NCBI GenBank assembly: GCA_020622085.1
Contig: JAHRYM010000001.1
Location: 991,117-1,055,116 of the forward strand
DNA length: 64,000 nucleotides
Source of the DNA: Paracoccaceae bacterium
Lineage (GTDB): Bacteria; Pseudomonadota; Alphaproteobacteria; Rhodobacterales; Rhodobacteraceae
Reading direction: 5' to 3'
The notes below the pieces were generated by a model that ran no database searches, was not told the DNA's origin, and saw only the letters and a program-made list of their open reading frames with translations. A program made the translations under genes and the position numbers. The stretch's first letter is position 1. Each line of letters begins with the position of its first letter. Positions 12,434 to 22,762 of the stretch are shown here, one piece after another.

Positions 12434-13399
12434 ATGCGTCGCAAGGATCGGCTGGACAGGTTCGGGATCACGGCGCTCACGGTCTTTGCCGCGCTGATGG
12501 CTTTCAACCAGATCGTCGTCAAGGTCGTGAACCAGGGCTTCCAGCCGATCTTCTTTGCCGGCCTGCGCTCGGCCATCGCCATGGTCTGCCTTGTGCTGTG
12601 GCTGAAGCTGCGCGGCAGGCCCGTGGTGCTTGACCGTGCCATCCTGGGGCCGGGCATCGCCATCGGCGCGGTCTTTGCGGCCGAGTTCCTGTTCCTTTTC
12701 CTGTCACTTGATCTTACGACCGTGACCCATACGGCGGTGATCCTTTATTCCATGCCGGTCTGGCTGGCGATCGGTGCGCATTTCCTGCTGCCCGGCGAGA
12801 GGATCACGCCTGCCCGGGGCCTCGGACTGGGGCTTGCCTTCGCAGGTGTGGCGGTGGCGATCCTCTATCCGGGCGCGGCGGGTGGAGGGGGCGGTGCCGG
12901 CGGCGGTGCTTTACCATCTGGTGGCCCCAGTCTGCCGGGGGATCTTCTTGCGCTGCTTGCGGCGATGTGCTGGGCGGGTATCGCGCTTCTGGCGCGGGGG
13001 TCGCGGCTGCGCAGCGTTCCGGCCGAAACGCAGCTCTTGTGGCAGCTTGCGGTCTCGGCCGTGATCCTGCTGGTGGTATCGCCGCTGTTCGGACCATTGA
13101 TCCGCGACCTGCAGCCGATCCATTATCTGGGGCTGATCTTCCAGGCGACCGTGATCGCGGCCGCAGGCTTCCTGACCTGGCTCTGGCTCTTGTCGGTCTA
13201 TCCGGCCGCGAGTGTCGCCAGCTTTTCCTTCCTCTCGCCGGTCTTCGGGGTGGCGTTCGGCTGGCTGCTGCTGGGCGAAGAGGTCGGCCCCGGCGTTCTG
13301 GTCGCCGCCGTTCTGGTCGCGGCCGGGATCGTGCTGATCAACCGGCCGCGCCCTGCGGGCAGCGGTGTCACTTCTCGGGAAGCAGGCCGCGCGGGCTGA
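12434..13399 (+). CDS. DMT (EamA) family transporter
   Basis: MRRKDRLDRFGITALTVFAALMAFNQIVVKVVNQGFQPIFFAGLRS. Confidence 0.87.
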   Translation: MRRKDRLDRFGITALTVFAALMAFNQIVVKVVNQGFQPIFFAGLRSAIAMVCLVLWLKLRGRPVVLDRAILGPGIAIGAVFAAEFLFLFLSLDLTTVTHTAVILYSMPVWLAIGAHFLLPGERITPARGLGLGLAFAGVAVAILYPGAAGGGGGAGGGALPSGGPSLPGDLLALLAAMCWAGIALLARGSRLRSVPAETQLLWQLAVSAVILLVVSPLFGPLIRDLQPIHYLGLIFQATVIAAAGFLTWLWLLSVYPAASVASFSFLSPVFGVAFGWLLLGEEVGPGVLVAAVLVAAGIVLINRPRPAGSGVTSREAGRAG

Positions 13400-14669
13400 A
13401 GCGCAAGACCAGAAGCAGGATCACCCCCATCGTCATCAGTCGCATGTGCGCGGCCGAATCCAGCAGGTGCTGCTTGAACGCCGATCCGTCGGCCATGCCC
13501 GAGGTGGCAAAGGCAAGGATGTCGTGGCCCCAGGGTTCGACCTTGACCCAGAGATACCAGATCAGCAGGCTTCCCAGCACCGCGCCCCAGTTGTTGCCCG
13601 ACCCGCCGATGATCACCATCAGCCAGATCACGTAAGTGAAACGCAGCGGATTGTAGGTGCCGGGCGTGAACTGGCCGTCAAGCGTCACCATCATTGCCCC
13701 GGCCAGGCCGCAAAGCGCGCTGCCCAGGATGAACAGTTGCAGATGCCGGCGCGTGACGTCCTTGCCCATGGCTTCAGCCGCAGTCTCGTTGTCGCGGATG
13801 CCGCGCATCATCCGGCCCCATGGGGACTTCAGTGCCAGTTCCGCCAGCCAGACCAGCACCAGCAGCACGGCAAGGAACAGGCCGGCATAGCAGAGCTTCA
13901 CGAGGATCGACGAGGCGGTGACCGGATCAAGGCCCCAGCCCGTGGCACGGGCGACGAAAGCGGGGCTGGCCTGCAGGTCGACCTCATAGGGAACCGGGCG
14001 GGGCAGGCCGATGACGTTCTTCACGCCGCGCGCCAGCCAGTCCTCGTTCTTGAGGACCGCGACGATGATTTCGCCGATACCCAGCGTGGCGATCGCCAGA
14101 TAGTCCGAGCGCAGGCCAAGGGCGATCTTGCCGATCGCCCAGGCCGCTGCGGCGGCAAAGACTGCACCCACGGGCCAGGCCAGAAGCACCGGCAGGCCGA
14201 GGCCGCCGATATTCCCGGCGGTCGATGAGTTGATCTGCTCGATCGCGCCCGCGGCCGGGTCGAACAGCGCCCGATAGCCAAAGAAGCCCAGCACGAGAAA
14301 CAGGAGAATCAGCGCCACGCGCAGCCGGCCCCGCGTGCGGCCATAGGCATAGACGGCCACCGCCGTGGCCAGGATCGCCACTGCAAAGGCGGCGATCAGC
14401 CGTGGTCCGCCGGCGGCCCAGATCTCGGGCTGCGGCGGCGATGAAATCAGCACCGGCGCAAGGCCGCCCAGCGCGAAAAAGCCGACGACCCCGATGTTGA
14501 AGAGCCCGCCATAGCCCCATTGCAGGTTGACCCCCAGCGCCACGATGGCCGAGATCAGCCCGACGTTCAGGATGCCCAGTGCCGAGTTCCAGCTGACGGT
14601 CTGGCCCTCGATCACGAAGAGCAGCGCCACCGCGCCGAACAGAAGGATGCCGCGCAGGTTCCGGGTCAT
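13368..14669 (-). CDS. livM: branched-chain amino acid ABC transporter permease (LivM type)
   Basis: LQWGYGGLFNIGVVGFFALGG; PWGRMMRGIRDNETAAEAMGKDV. Confidence 0.9.
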   Translation of the reverse strand: MTRNLRGILLFGAVALLFVIEGQTVSWNSALGILNVGLISAIVALGVNLQWGYGGLFNIGVVGFFALGGLAPVLISSPPQPEIWAAGGPRLIAAFAVAILATAVAVYAYGRTRGRLRVALILLFLVLGFFGYRALFDPAAGAIEQINSSTAGNIGGLGLPVLLAWPVGAVFAAAAAWAIGKIALGLRSDYLAIATLGIGEIIVAVLKNEDWLARGVKNVIGLPRPVPYEVDLQASPAFVARATGWGLDPVTASSILVKLCYAGLFLAVLLVLVWLAELALKSPWGRMMRGIRDNETAAEAMGKDVTRRHLQLFILGSALCGLAGAMMVTLDGQFTPGTYNPLRFTYVIWLMVIIGGSGNNWGAVLGSLLIWYLWVKVEPWGHDILAFATSGMADGSAFKQHLLDSAAHMRLMTMGVILLLVLRFSPRGLLPEK

Positions 14670-15676
14670 ATCGTCTTTCCCTTCAGGATGCCGGTCGGCT
14701 TGAACAGCAACACGATCACCAGGATCGAGAAGCTGACCGCAAGCTTGTAATCGGTCGACAAGAGCTGCACGAGCCCGTCCGGCGCCAGGCTGTCAGGCAG
14801 CAGATAGCCCAGAACCTTCTTGAAGGCGTAAGTCAGCGCGACCTCGGAATAGGCGATCAGGAACCCGCCCGCGATGGCGCCCAGCGGGTTGCCGATACCG
14901 CCGACGATGGCGGCGGCAAAGATCGGCAGCAGAAGCTGGTAGTAGTTGAAAACCTTGAAGGATTTATCCAGCCCGTAAAGCACGCCGGCGAGAGTGGCCA
15001 GCGTTCCGGCGATGATCCAGGTGATGGCGACGACGCGTTCCGGGTTGATGCCCGACAAGAGCGCGAGGTCTTCGTTGTCGGAGAAGGCGCGCATCGACTT
15101 GCCGGCGCGGGTGCGGTTCAGGAACCAGAACAGGGCGGTCACAGCGATCACCGCGATCACGATGGTCAGGGCCTGCGTCATTCGGATCGACAGGCCTTCG
15201 GCCAGCCCGGTCGCATCGCGGAAGGCCTTGGCGTCAACCAGGAAGCGTTCGCCATCGGTAAAGCTGATCTCTCCGACGCCGATCACGAAACGGGTCAGGC
15301 CGTTCATCACGAACATCACCCCCATCGAGACGATGACAAGGATCACGGGATTGGCGCGCTGCCTGCGGTAGAAGCGGTAAACCACCCGGTCCGTCGCCAG
15401 AAGCAGCAGCGCAGTGGCCAGCACCCCGACCGGAAGCGCCAGAAGCGCCGTGGGCAGCGGCCCCAGGCCGATGCCGCCCGATTGCAGCCACCAGGTGAAC
15501 AGGATGGTGATGGCGGTGCCGAAGGCCATCGTGTCGCCATGCGCGAAGTTCGAAAACCTCAGGATGCCATAGATCAGCGTCACCCCCAGCGCCCCCAGCG
15601 CCAGCTGCGCGCCATAGGCGGTGGCCGGCACGAGAACGAAGTTCAGGAGTGTGACCAGCGCGTTCAGGAAATCCAT
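14666..15676 (-). CDS. livH: branched-chain amino acid ABC transporter permease (LivH type)
   Basis: LGALGVTLIYGILRFSNFAHGDTMAFG; overlaps livM start. Confidence 0.9.
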   Translation of the reverse strand: MDFLNALVTLLNFVLVPATAYGAQLALGALGVTLIYGILRFSNFAHGDTMAFGTAITILFTWWLQSGGIGLGPLPTALLALPVGVLATALLLLATDRVVYRFYRRQRANPVILVIVSMGVMFVMNGLTRFVIGVGEISFTDGERFLVDAKAFRDATGLAEGLSIRMTQALTIVIAVIAVTALFWFLNRTRAGKSMRAFSDNEDLALLSGINPERVVAITWIIAGTLATLAGVLYGLDKSFKVFNYYQLLLPIFAAAIVGGIGNPLGAIAGGFLIAYSEVALTYAFKKVLGYLLPDSLAPDGLVQLLSTDYKLAVSFSILVIVLLFKPTGILKGKTI

Positions 15677-15725
15677 ACAGCCCCCCGGGCAGCAAATCGT
15701 TTGCAGGCGCATCTTGCCATCCGGG

Positions 15726-16097
15726 TCACCGGACCACCGCGCAGGTGCCCTGATAGGTGATGTCCGATCCTGCGCCGATGCCCTGTCGCAGGTAGGTGAA
15801 AGTTCCCGCCGTCATGTCGGCGGCAAGGATTTCCCGCGTGCCCTGCACATTGCGCCCATCAAACCGCCAGCCATCAGCGGTTTGCGACCGGCGTGCCCGG
15901 ACCGGGCCCGCGTCCGACATCAGGACTGGCGCCACGCTGTCGGCCTGTTCGACCAGCACCGAAAGGCGCATCCCGGCTTCGGCCTTGTGGCAGGATCGGC
16001 CCTCGCAGATCGTCAGCACCGGGCAGGCGATGTCATAGGCCTGGGCCTGGAGCGGCAGTGCCACCGCCAGGGCCGCGACGACGGCGCGTGAGGTCAT
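15726..16097 (-). CDS. small secreted hypothetical protein
   Basis: Signal peptide MTSRAVVAALAVALPLQAQA; C-terminus ITYQGTCAVVR; ATGA-type coupling with next gene. Confidence 0.7.
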   Translation of the reverse strand: MTSRAVVAALAVALPLQAQAYDIACPVLTICEGRSCHKAEAGMRLSVLVEQADSVAPVLMSDAGPVRARRSQTADGWRFDGRNVQGTREILAADMTAGTFTYLRQGIGAGSDITYQGTCAVVR

Positions 16098-16447
16098 GAA
16101 CCTTCCTCGCAGGTGCCGCGCAACGTGGGTCCGCCCTTCACGACCGAGGTGTAGGCAAAGGCGTGGTTGCCGGTGTCGAAATACAGCACCTCGCGGCGGG
16201 CGTCGAAGATCACGGTCGAGCCGCGGACGAATTTGGTAACCGGCATCGGCCCCGACATGCCCTGAAGCATCGGTGCGTCGCCCCATGGATCCTCGATCCG
16301 GGCGGCGACCTCGTCCTTGCCCTTGATGCTGCAGACAAGCGATGTCGGCGCGGCCAGGGCGGATCCCGACAGGGCCAGCCCCGAAAGAACAGCGATGAAG
16401 GGGACGGCGGCGGTTCGGCACGGTAGCATCGGCAGTCGCATGGTCAA
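16094..16447 (-). CDS. small secreted hypothetical protein
   Basis: Signal peptide; C-terminus GGPTLRGTCEEGS; lies between livF and livH homologues, same strand. Confidence 0.7.
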   Translation of the reverse strand: MTMRLPMLPCRTAAVPFIAVLSGLALSGSALAAPTSLVCSIKGKDEVAARIEDPWGDAPMLQGMSGPMPVTKFVRGSTVIFDARREVLYFDTGNHAFAYTSVVKGGPTLRGTCEEGS

Positions 16448-17154
16448 CCCCCCAGAAAAGTGCGCCGCACCTCCGGGTCGGCCATCAGCGCGGCCCCGGT
16501 ATCGGTGTAGCGGTTTGCGCCCTGCACCAGAACATAGCCCCTGTCGGCGATCTCCAGCGCCTGGCGCGCGTTCTGTTCCACCATCAGGATCGAGATGCCG
16601 GTGCGCGCCACTTCGATGATACGGTCGAAAAGCTCGTCCATGACGATGGGCGAGACTCCGGCGGTCGGTTCGTCCAGCATCAGGACCGATGGCTGGGTCA
16701 TCAGCGCCCGGCCCACGGCGACCTGCTGACGCTGGCCACCCGACAATTCGCCTGCATTCTGCCGGCGCTTTTCCTTCAGGATCGGGAACAGCGCATAGAC
16801 CTGTTCCATCGTGTCGCGGAAATCGTCGCGGCGCAGGAAAGCGCCCATTTCCAGGTTTTCCTCGACACTCATCGTCGGGAAGACGTTGTTCGTCTGCGGC
16901 ACGAAGGCCATGCCCCTGGCCACGCGGTCCTGGGGGGAAAGATGCGTGATGTCCTCGCCCGCAAGACGGACCGATCCGCCGCGCAGCCGCAGCATTCCGA
17001 AGACCGCCTTCATCGCGGTGGACTTGCCGGCACCATTCGGGCCGACGATCACGGCGATCTGGCCCTTGTCCACCGACAGGGTGCAGCCATGCAGGATGTC
17101 GGCCGCGCCATAGCCGCCGGTCATGTTTTCACCGATCAGGAAGGGCTCGCTCAT
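16444..17154 (-). CDS. livF: branched-chain amino acid ABC transporter ATP-binding protein (LivF type)
   Basis: VIVGPNGAGKSTAMKAVFGMLRL; LSGGQRQQVAVGRALM; start MSEPFLIGENMTGGYGAADILHG. Confidence 0.92.
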   Translation of the reverse strand: MSEPFLIGENMTGGYGAADILHGCTLSVDKGQIAVIVGPNGAGKSTAMKAVFGMLRLRGGSVRLAGEDITHLSPQDRVARGMAFVPQTNNVFPTMSVEENLEMGAFLRRDDFRDTMEQVYALFPILKEKRRQNAGELSGGQRQQVAVGRALMTQPSVLMLDEPTAGVSPIVMDELFDRIIEVARTGISILMVEQNARQALEIADRGYVLVQGANRYTDTGAALMADPEVRRTFLGG

Positions 17155-18005
17155 GCCCGCGCCTCCGGTTGTGCCGGATTGCCGGCGCTTGGCAGGCCCG
17201 GTGCTGCGGCATGGGCCGCGTTTTCGGCCCTGACCTTGTTCTTCAGGCCGCGGCCCAGATAGGCCTCGATCACGGCCTCGTTTTCCATGATGTGGGCGGC
17301 CGATCCCCGGGCCAGCACCTTGCCTTCGGCCATGACGATCACCGGATCGCAAAGCCGGCCGATGAAATCCATGTCATGTTCGATCACGCAGAAGGTGTAG
17401 CCGCGTTCCTTGTTCAACCGGACAATGGCATCGCCGATGGTGTTCAGAAGCGTGCGGTTCACGCCGGCGCCCACTTCGTCCAGAAAGACGATCTTGGCCT
17501 CGACCATCATGGTCCGGCCCAGTTCCAGCAGCTTCTTCTGCCCGCCCGACAGGTTCCCGGCCTTTTCATCGGCCAGATGCGAGATGGTCAGGAAATCCAG
17601 CACATCATCGGCCTTGGCGCGCAGGGCCGCTTCCTCGCCCCGGATGCGGGCGCGGCCGAACCACGCGTTCCAGAGCGTTTCGCCCGATTGCGCGGCCGGC
17701 ACCATCATCAGGTTTTCCCGCACGGTCATGGATGAAAATTCATGCGCGATCTGGAAGGTGCGCAGCAGGCCCTTGTGGAACAATTCGTGCGGGGCAAGGC
17801 CGGTAATGTCCTCCCCGTCCATCACGATACGGCCAGATGTGGGCGCATAAACCCCGGCGATGACGTTGAAAAGCGTGGACTTTCCCGCGCCGTTCGGCCC
17901 GATCAGCCCGGTGATCGAACCCTTGGCGATTTCCAGCGATGCGCCGTCGACGGCACGAAAGCCACCGAAATGCTTGTGCAGATCCTCGACGACGATCATC
18001 GTCAC
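17151..18005 (-). CDS. livG: branched-chain amino acid ABC transporter ATP-binding protein (LivG type)
   Basis: LIGPNGAGKSTLFNVIAGVYAPTSG; LSGGQKKLLELGRTMM; GTG start. Confidence 0.92.
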   Translation of the reverse strand: MTMIVVEDLHKHFGGFRAVDGASLEIAKGSITGLIGPNGAGKSTLFNVIAGVYAPTSGRIVMDGEDITGLAPHELFHKGLLRTFQIAHEFSSMTVRENLMMVPAAQSGETLWNAWFGRARIRGEEAALRAKADDVLDFLTISHLADEKAGNLSGGQKKLLELGRTMMVEAKIVFLDEVGAGVNRTLLNTIGDAIVRLNKERGYTFCVIEHDMDFIGRLCDPVIVMAEGKVLARGSAAHIMENEAVIEAYLGRGLKNKVRAENAAHAAAPGLPSAGNPAQPEARA

Positions 18006-18058
18006 GGCCCCGTTCCCCCATGTGCTTCGCTTTGCGCGAATGCGTCTTGTCCTTGACA

Positions 18059-18084
18059 GGCGGCCCGGATCGCTCCGGGCCGCC
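18059..18084 (-). terminator. stem-loop downstream of livJ-like gene
   Basis: ggcggcccgga tcgc tccgggccgcc perfect 11-bp stem; no strong U tract (could be attenuating). Confidence 0.6.
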
Positions 18085-18102
18085 CTGCGTTACCGGAAAA
18101 CC

Positions 18103-19290
18103 TCAGCGGTAGCCAGTCGTTTCGATCTTGCCGTTCTTGAAGTCGTATTCGCGGTAGCTGCCCGCGGCTTCGCCCGGCCCGACCAGCTCGACGGCGGAAC
18201 CGCCGACATAGTCGATGTCCTTGCCTTCCTTCAGCAGGTCAAGCGCCTTGCCCAGTTCGCCCGGATAGATCTTTTCGCCCGGTTCGTTGGCCACTTCCAT
18301 GATCTTGCCGACGAAATCAGCCGACTTGCTCGAACCCGCCGCCTGCATTGCCAGCATGATCAGCGCCGCTGCGTCATAGCTTTCGGGCGAATAGGACGAG
18401 GTGCCGTCAAAGCCGGCGGCCTTGGCCATCTCCTGGTAGGTCGCGCCGCCGGGGCTGTCCGAACCCGGGACAGTGCCGAACGAGCCGTCAAGCGAGGTGC
18501 CGAACTTCTCTTCCAGAACGTTGCCATACATGCCGTCCGGCAGCACGAACTTCGAGAAGGCGCCGCTGTCCAGCGACGCGCGGATCATGCCGGCGCCGCC
18601 CTGATCGACGTAACCCGCAACCACCAGCGCCTCGCCGCCGGCCGAGGCCAGCGAACCGACTTCGGCGGAGTAGTCGGCCTTGCCGTCCTCATGCGCCGAC
18701 ACGGCCGTGACCTTGCCGCCCGCGGCCTCGTAAGCCGTCTTGAAGCTGTCCGACAGGCCCTTGCCATAGTCGTTGTTGGTGTAGGTGACGGCGACTTCCT
18801 TGATGCCGCGATCCATCAGGATCTGGGCCAGGACTTCGGACTGGCGCGCATCCGAGGGCGCGGTGCGGAAGAACAGGCCCTTGTCCTCGACGGTCGAAAG
18901 ACCGGGCGAGGTGGAGGACGGCGAGATCATCACCAGCCCGTTGGGGATGGCGACGTTCGTCAGGATCGCGCCGGTTACCCCCGAGCAGTCGGCGCCGATG
19001 ATGGCGGCGACCTTGTCCGAGGTCACAAGGCGCTCGGCGGCCGCAGTGGCTGCGGCTGCGTCGATGCAGGTCGAATCGCCGCGCACGCTCGACACCTTGG
19101 TGCCATCCAGAAGCTTGCCCGAGTCGGTCACTTCCTTCATGGCCAGCTCTGCGCCCGAGGCCATGCTCGGGGTGATGGATTCAAGCGGTCCGGTGAAGCC
19201 GAAGATGATGCCAAGCTTGACATCCTCGGCCGCCACGGCGGCGCCCGCAGTCAGAGCGCAGGCCGCAGTGGCCAGCAACAGTTTCTTCAT
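18103..19290 (-). CDS. livJ: branched-chain amino acid ABC transporter substrate-binding protein
   Basis: MKKLLLATAACALTAGAAVAAEDVKLGIIFGFTGPLESITPSMASGAELA. Confidence 0.92.
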   Translation of the reverse strand: MKKLLLATAACALTAGAAVAAEDVKLGIIFGFTGPLESITPSMASGAELAMKEVTDSGKLLDGTKVSSVRGDSTCIDAAAATAAAERLVTSDKVAAIIGADCSGVTGAILTNVAIPNGLVMISPSSTSPGLSTVEDKGLFFRTAPSDARQSEVLAQILMDRGIKEVAVTYTNNDYGKGLSDSFKTAYEAAGGKVTAVSAHEDGKADYSAEVGSLASAGGEALVVAGYVDQGGAGMIRASLDSGAFSKFVLPDGMYGNVLEEKFGTSLDGSFGTVPGSDSPGGATYQEMAKAAGFDGTSSYSPESYDAAALIMLAMQAAGSSKSADFVGKIMEVANEPGEKIYPGELGKALDLLKEGKDIDYVGGSAVELVGPGEAAGSYREYDFKNGKIETTGYR

Positions 19291-19626
19291 AAAGGATACT
19301 CCCACGTCGTTTGTTTGCCGGACTCGTTACCAGAGGTCCTGCGCGAGACTAGATCGCCGCCGATGAAAAGAAAAGCGCCCAAGGTCCGGCGCGCGGCGTC
19401 ACTTTTTGCGCCATGCGGGGGTGGGAAGGCCGGTGGCCCGTCCGATGCGCCCGCCTCGGGCAGGGTTTGCGCCTTTGGACCGTTGGAACCGCAAGTGTCG
19501 TTCGCGCGTTGAAGGCGGGGCCGGCTGGCAAGCGGTGCCGGGAATGGCGGCTGCGGCGGCTGCGGCGGATGCGCAGGCAGGCGCGTCGTGCAGGGCAACA
19601 GAGGCCGGCAAGGCAGATCAGGAGGG

Positions 19627-20343
19627 ATGATGAACAAGGGAATCCTGTCTGGCAGGCATGTGGCCGTCACTGGCGGAACCGGTGCGCTGGGGCAGGCCGT
19701 GGTGGCCCGCCTGATCGGGGAAGGCGCGATCTGCCATGTGCCGATCCACCGCGCAAAGGGGCGGTCAGACGAACAGGGCGGGGCCGCGCAGGACCGGCTG
19801 CGGATCACCCCGGGCGTCGACCTGACGGACGAAGCGGCTGTCGCCGCGTTCTATGGCACGATTCCCTCGCTCTGGGCTTCGGTGCATCTGGCGGGCGGCT
19901 TTGCCATGGCGCCGCTGCCTGATACCGGGCGGGCCGAGTTCCTGCGCATGATCGAGATGAACGCGCTGACCGCCTTCCTGTGCTGTCGCGCCGCCGCCGG
20001 GGCCATGCGCCAGACGGGGCAGGGCGGGCGTATTGTCAATGTTGCGGCCCGCCCGGCGATCGAGCCGCGCAAGGGCGCGCATATGGTGGCCTATGCCACC
20101 AGCAAGGTCGCGGTCGCCGCGATGACGCAGGCCCTGTCCGAAGAACTGAAGACCGAGCGGATCCTTGTCAATGCGATTGCCCCCTCGACCATCGATACCG
20201 CCGCCAACCGAAGCGCCATGCCCAGGGCCGATCCGGCGAAATGGCTTGCCCCGGAAGCCGCCGCCGAAACGATCCTGCACCTTGTCTCGCCCGAGAACCG
20301 CGAACTCAGCGGCGCGGTGCTGCCGCTTTTCGCCCGTGCCTGA
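19627..20343 (+). CDS. SDR family oxidoreductase
   Basis: GRHVAVTGGTGALGQAVVARLIGEG; YATSKVAVAAMTQALSEEL; GGAGG RBS. Confidence 0.88.
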   Translation: MMNKGILSGRHVAVTGGTGALGQAVVARLIGEGAICHVPIHRAKGRSDEQGGAAQDRLRITPGVDLTDEAAVAAFYGTIPSLWASVHLAGGFAMAPLPDTGRAEFLRMIEMNALTAFLCCRAAAGAMRQTGQGGRIVNVAARPAIEPRKGAHMVAYATSKVAVAAMTQALSEELKTERILVNAIAPSTIDTAANRSAMPRADPAKWLAPEAAAETILHLVSPENRELSGAVLPLFARA

Positions 20344-20361
20344 TACCGCCCCTTCGCCCGC

Positions 20362-21246
20362 TCAGGGATGATGATGCGCGGAATGATGATGGGCGGCAAG
20401 CTCGCTGGCGCGGGCGCGGCGTGTCAGGCCGCCCTTTGCGATCCAGGCTTTCGTGCTGTCTTGTGCCCGGCCGATCAGCAGGCGCGAGGCGGTGAAATCG
20501 GCAGGCGACACCGCAAGCGGACAGAGCGCCGGCGCCAGATGCACGGCAACGTCGTCTGGCATCGTCTCGATTTCATGCATCAGCTGCCAGGCGATCAACA
20601 GGGTCACCGCATGCAGCATGCGCGCGATCACGCCCTGCGGCGGCCCTGTCAGCGCGCAGGCATAGCCGGTGGGCAGGACGATGATCCTCCGGGCGCCCAG
20701 CCTTGCCGCCATGCGCAGCGGCGTGTTGGCCGCGATCGCTCCGTCCATCAGCGCCTGCCCATTGATGGTGACGGGCGGAAAGATGCCCGGAACGGCGGCA
20801 CTGGCCAGAATCGCCTCGACCGCCGGCCCGTCGGACAACCGCACCCCAAGGCCCTGCGGGTCGGTGGCCATGATGTGCAGCGGCAGGCGCGCATCCTCGA
20901 TCCGGGCATAGGGCAGGTGGCTCTCGATCAGGTGCCGCAGGCCCGCCGGATCGACGATGCTGCCGGATCTGCGCAAAAGCCCGACCATCCGCGACAGCGA
21001 TAGCGGAATGATGTCGGCACGCCTGAGCCCGCACCAGATCGCGGCCAGCCGCGCCGCCCCGGCCGCATCGGGCGCCCCGGCGAAATAGGCGGCATTCAGG
21101 GCGCCCACCGACGAGCCGATGACAAAGTCAGGCCGCAGGCCCTCCTCGGCCAGCGCCAGAAGCATGCCCGCCTGAACCGCGCCAAGGCTGCCGCCGCCCG
21201 CAAGGACGAAGGCGGTCAAGCCACTACCGGCCATCCTGGCGGCCAC
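20362..21246 (-). CDS. patatin-like phospholipase family protein
   Basis: FVLAGGGSLGAVQAGML, GSSVGALNAAYFAG (GXSXG), DGAIAANTPLR. Confidence 0.9.
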   Translation of the reverse strand: MAARMAGSGLTAFVLAGGGSLGAVQAGMLLALAEEGLRPDFVIGSSVGALNAAYFAGAPDAAGAARLAAIWCGLRRADIIPLSLSRMVGLLRRSGSIVDPAGLRHLIESHLPYARIEDARLPLHIMATDPQGLGVRLSDGPAVEAILASAAVPGIFPPVTINGQALMDGAIAANTPLRMAARLGARRIIVLPTGYACALTGPPQGVIARMLHAVTLLIAWQLMHEIETMPDDVAVHLAPALCPLAVSPADFTASRLLIGRAQDSTKAWIAKGGLTRRARASELAAHHHSAHHHP

Positions 21247-22762
21247 CCGAAAGACGTTGCCCCTGTTCCAGCGCCACCCGGTCGCGGCCGATGGTCGCCA
21301 CCGCCAGAACCTGCCCGTCCTTCAGGTAGCTCACGGTCGCGTTCCGCGCCGCGATGTCGCCTTCGATCCGGCTATCGTCCCAGCCGGCTGCGTGGCCCAC
21401 ATAGCGGAACGACACGTCGTAATGCTTGCTCCAGAAGAACGGCGCATCGCGGAACGGCTGGCTGGTGCCAAGCATGTTCTGGGCCGCGACCTGCCCCTGA
21501 CGTTCGGCCACCACCCAGTGTTCGACCCGCATCCCGGCGCCACCCGGCCCGCCGGGCCAGCGCGCCACGTCGCCGGCTGCAAAAATGCCGGGGCAGGAGG
21601 TTTCAAGCCGCGCGTCGACAAGGATGCCGTGATCGGTGTCCAGACCCGCCGCCTCGGCCAGTGCCGTGCGCGGACGCACACCGATGCCGATGATGACAAG
21701 ATCGGCATCGATGCTGGCGCCCGTGGCAAGCGTGACGCGATCGGGGGTGATCGCAGTGATCGAGTCCTGCATGTGGAAAGTCACGCCGTGCTCTTCATGC
21801 AGGTGGCGGATGAAATCCCCCAACTCGCTTCCCAGCACCTTTTCAAGCGGCCGCTCATCGCGCGAGACGACATGCACGCCAAGCCCGCGGGCGCGGAGCG
21901 CCGCCGCCGCCTCGAGCCCGATGAACCCCGACCCCAGCACGACCGCCGACCTGGCCTGCGCGGCCACCGCGCCAATCGCGCGGCTGTCGGCGAAACTGCG
22001 CAGCGTGAAGACATGCGGCAGATCGGCGCCCGGGATCGGCAGGCGCACAGGTTCGGCCCCGGTGGCGATCAGCAGGCGGTCAAAGCCGATCCTGCTGCCG
22101 TCCGCCAGCGCCAGTTCTCGTGCGGCGGTGTCGATCGCGGTGACAGTGACTCCAAGGCGCAGGCCGATGGATTGTTCCTTGTAGAAATCCGCAGGCTTGA
22201 GCGGCATCCAGCTTTCGGGCGCCGTTCCGGCAAGAAAATCCTTGGACAGGTTCGGCCGGTCGCAGGGCGGATCGGCTTCGGCGCCCAGGATGGTCAGCCG
22301 CCCCGGGTAGCCGCGCCGGCGCAGCATTTCGGCCGCGGCAAAACCCGCGGCACCACCGCCAAGGATGACGATATCCTGCGGCTGGTCCGGGGGTGCCTTT
22401 TGCGGGGCCGGGGTGGCGGCGGGCAGGCGTTCGCGCACGCGGATGCGGCCGTTTTCGTGTTCGACCTGCCAGCAGGGCAGCGGATCGAAGGCCGGGGCCG
22501 CAAGCGCCTCGCCGGTGCGCAGCGAAAAACAGGCGTGGTGCAGCGGGCAGCGCAGGGTTTCACCCACGACGATGCCCCGATCCAGTGGCCCCTGGTAATG
22601 GGTGCATTTCGCGCCCACCGCCAGCACCTCGTCACCCAGCCGCACCAAGAGAACCGATTTCTTGCCGACATGGCCGCGCAGCATCTGGCCGCCGGCGAAA
22701 TCAGCGAGTGTCACACCCTCTGTCAGGTCGGGGCCGGTGGGGGATGGGGATTGCGTTGCCAT
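21224..22762 (-). CDS. Rieske 2Fe-2S domain / FAD-dependent ferredoxin-NAD reductase fusion (AIFM3-like)
   Basis: CTHYQGPLDRGIVVGETLRCPLHHACF Rieske ligands; DIVILGGGAAGFAAAEMLRRRGYPG FAD motif. Confidence 0.9.
   Translation of the reverse strand: MATQSPSPTGPDLTEGVTLADFAGGQMLRGHVGKKSVLLVRLGDEVLAVGAKCTHYQGPLDRGIVVGETLRCPLHHACFSLRTGEALAAPAFDPLPCWQVEHENGRIRVRERLPAATPAPQKAPPDQPQDIVILGGGAAGFAAAEMLRRRGYPGRLTILGAEADPPCDRPNLSKDFLAGTAPESWMPLKPADFYKEQSIGLRLGVTVTAIDTAARELALADGSRIGFDRLLIATGAEPVRLPIPGADLPHVFTLRSFADSRAIGAVAAQARSAVVLGSGFIGLEAAAALRARGLGVHVVSRDERPLEKVLGSELGDFIRHLHEEHGVTFHMQDSITAITPDRVTLATGASIDADLVIIGIGVRPRTALAEAAGLDTDHGILVDARLETSCPGIFAAGDVARWPGGPGGAGMRVEHWVVAERQGQVAAQNMLGTSQPFRDAPFFWSKHYDVSFRYVGHAAGWDDSRIEGDIAARNATVSYLKDGQVLAVATIGRDRVALEQGQRLSGGRQDGR

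Noticed and set aside
17860-19512. 550-aa plus-strand ORF
   Set aside because: Antisense to the LivJ-like gene; a high-GC shadow ORF with low-complexity composition.
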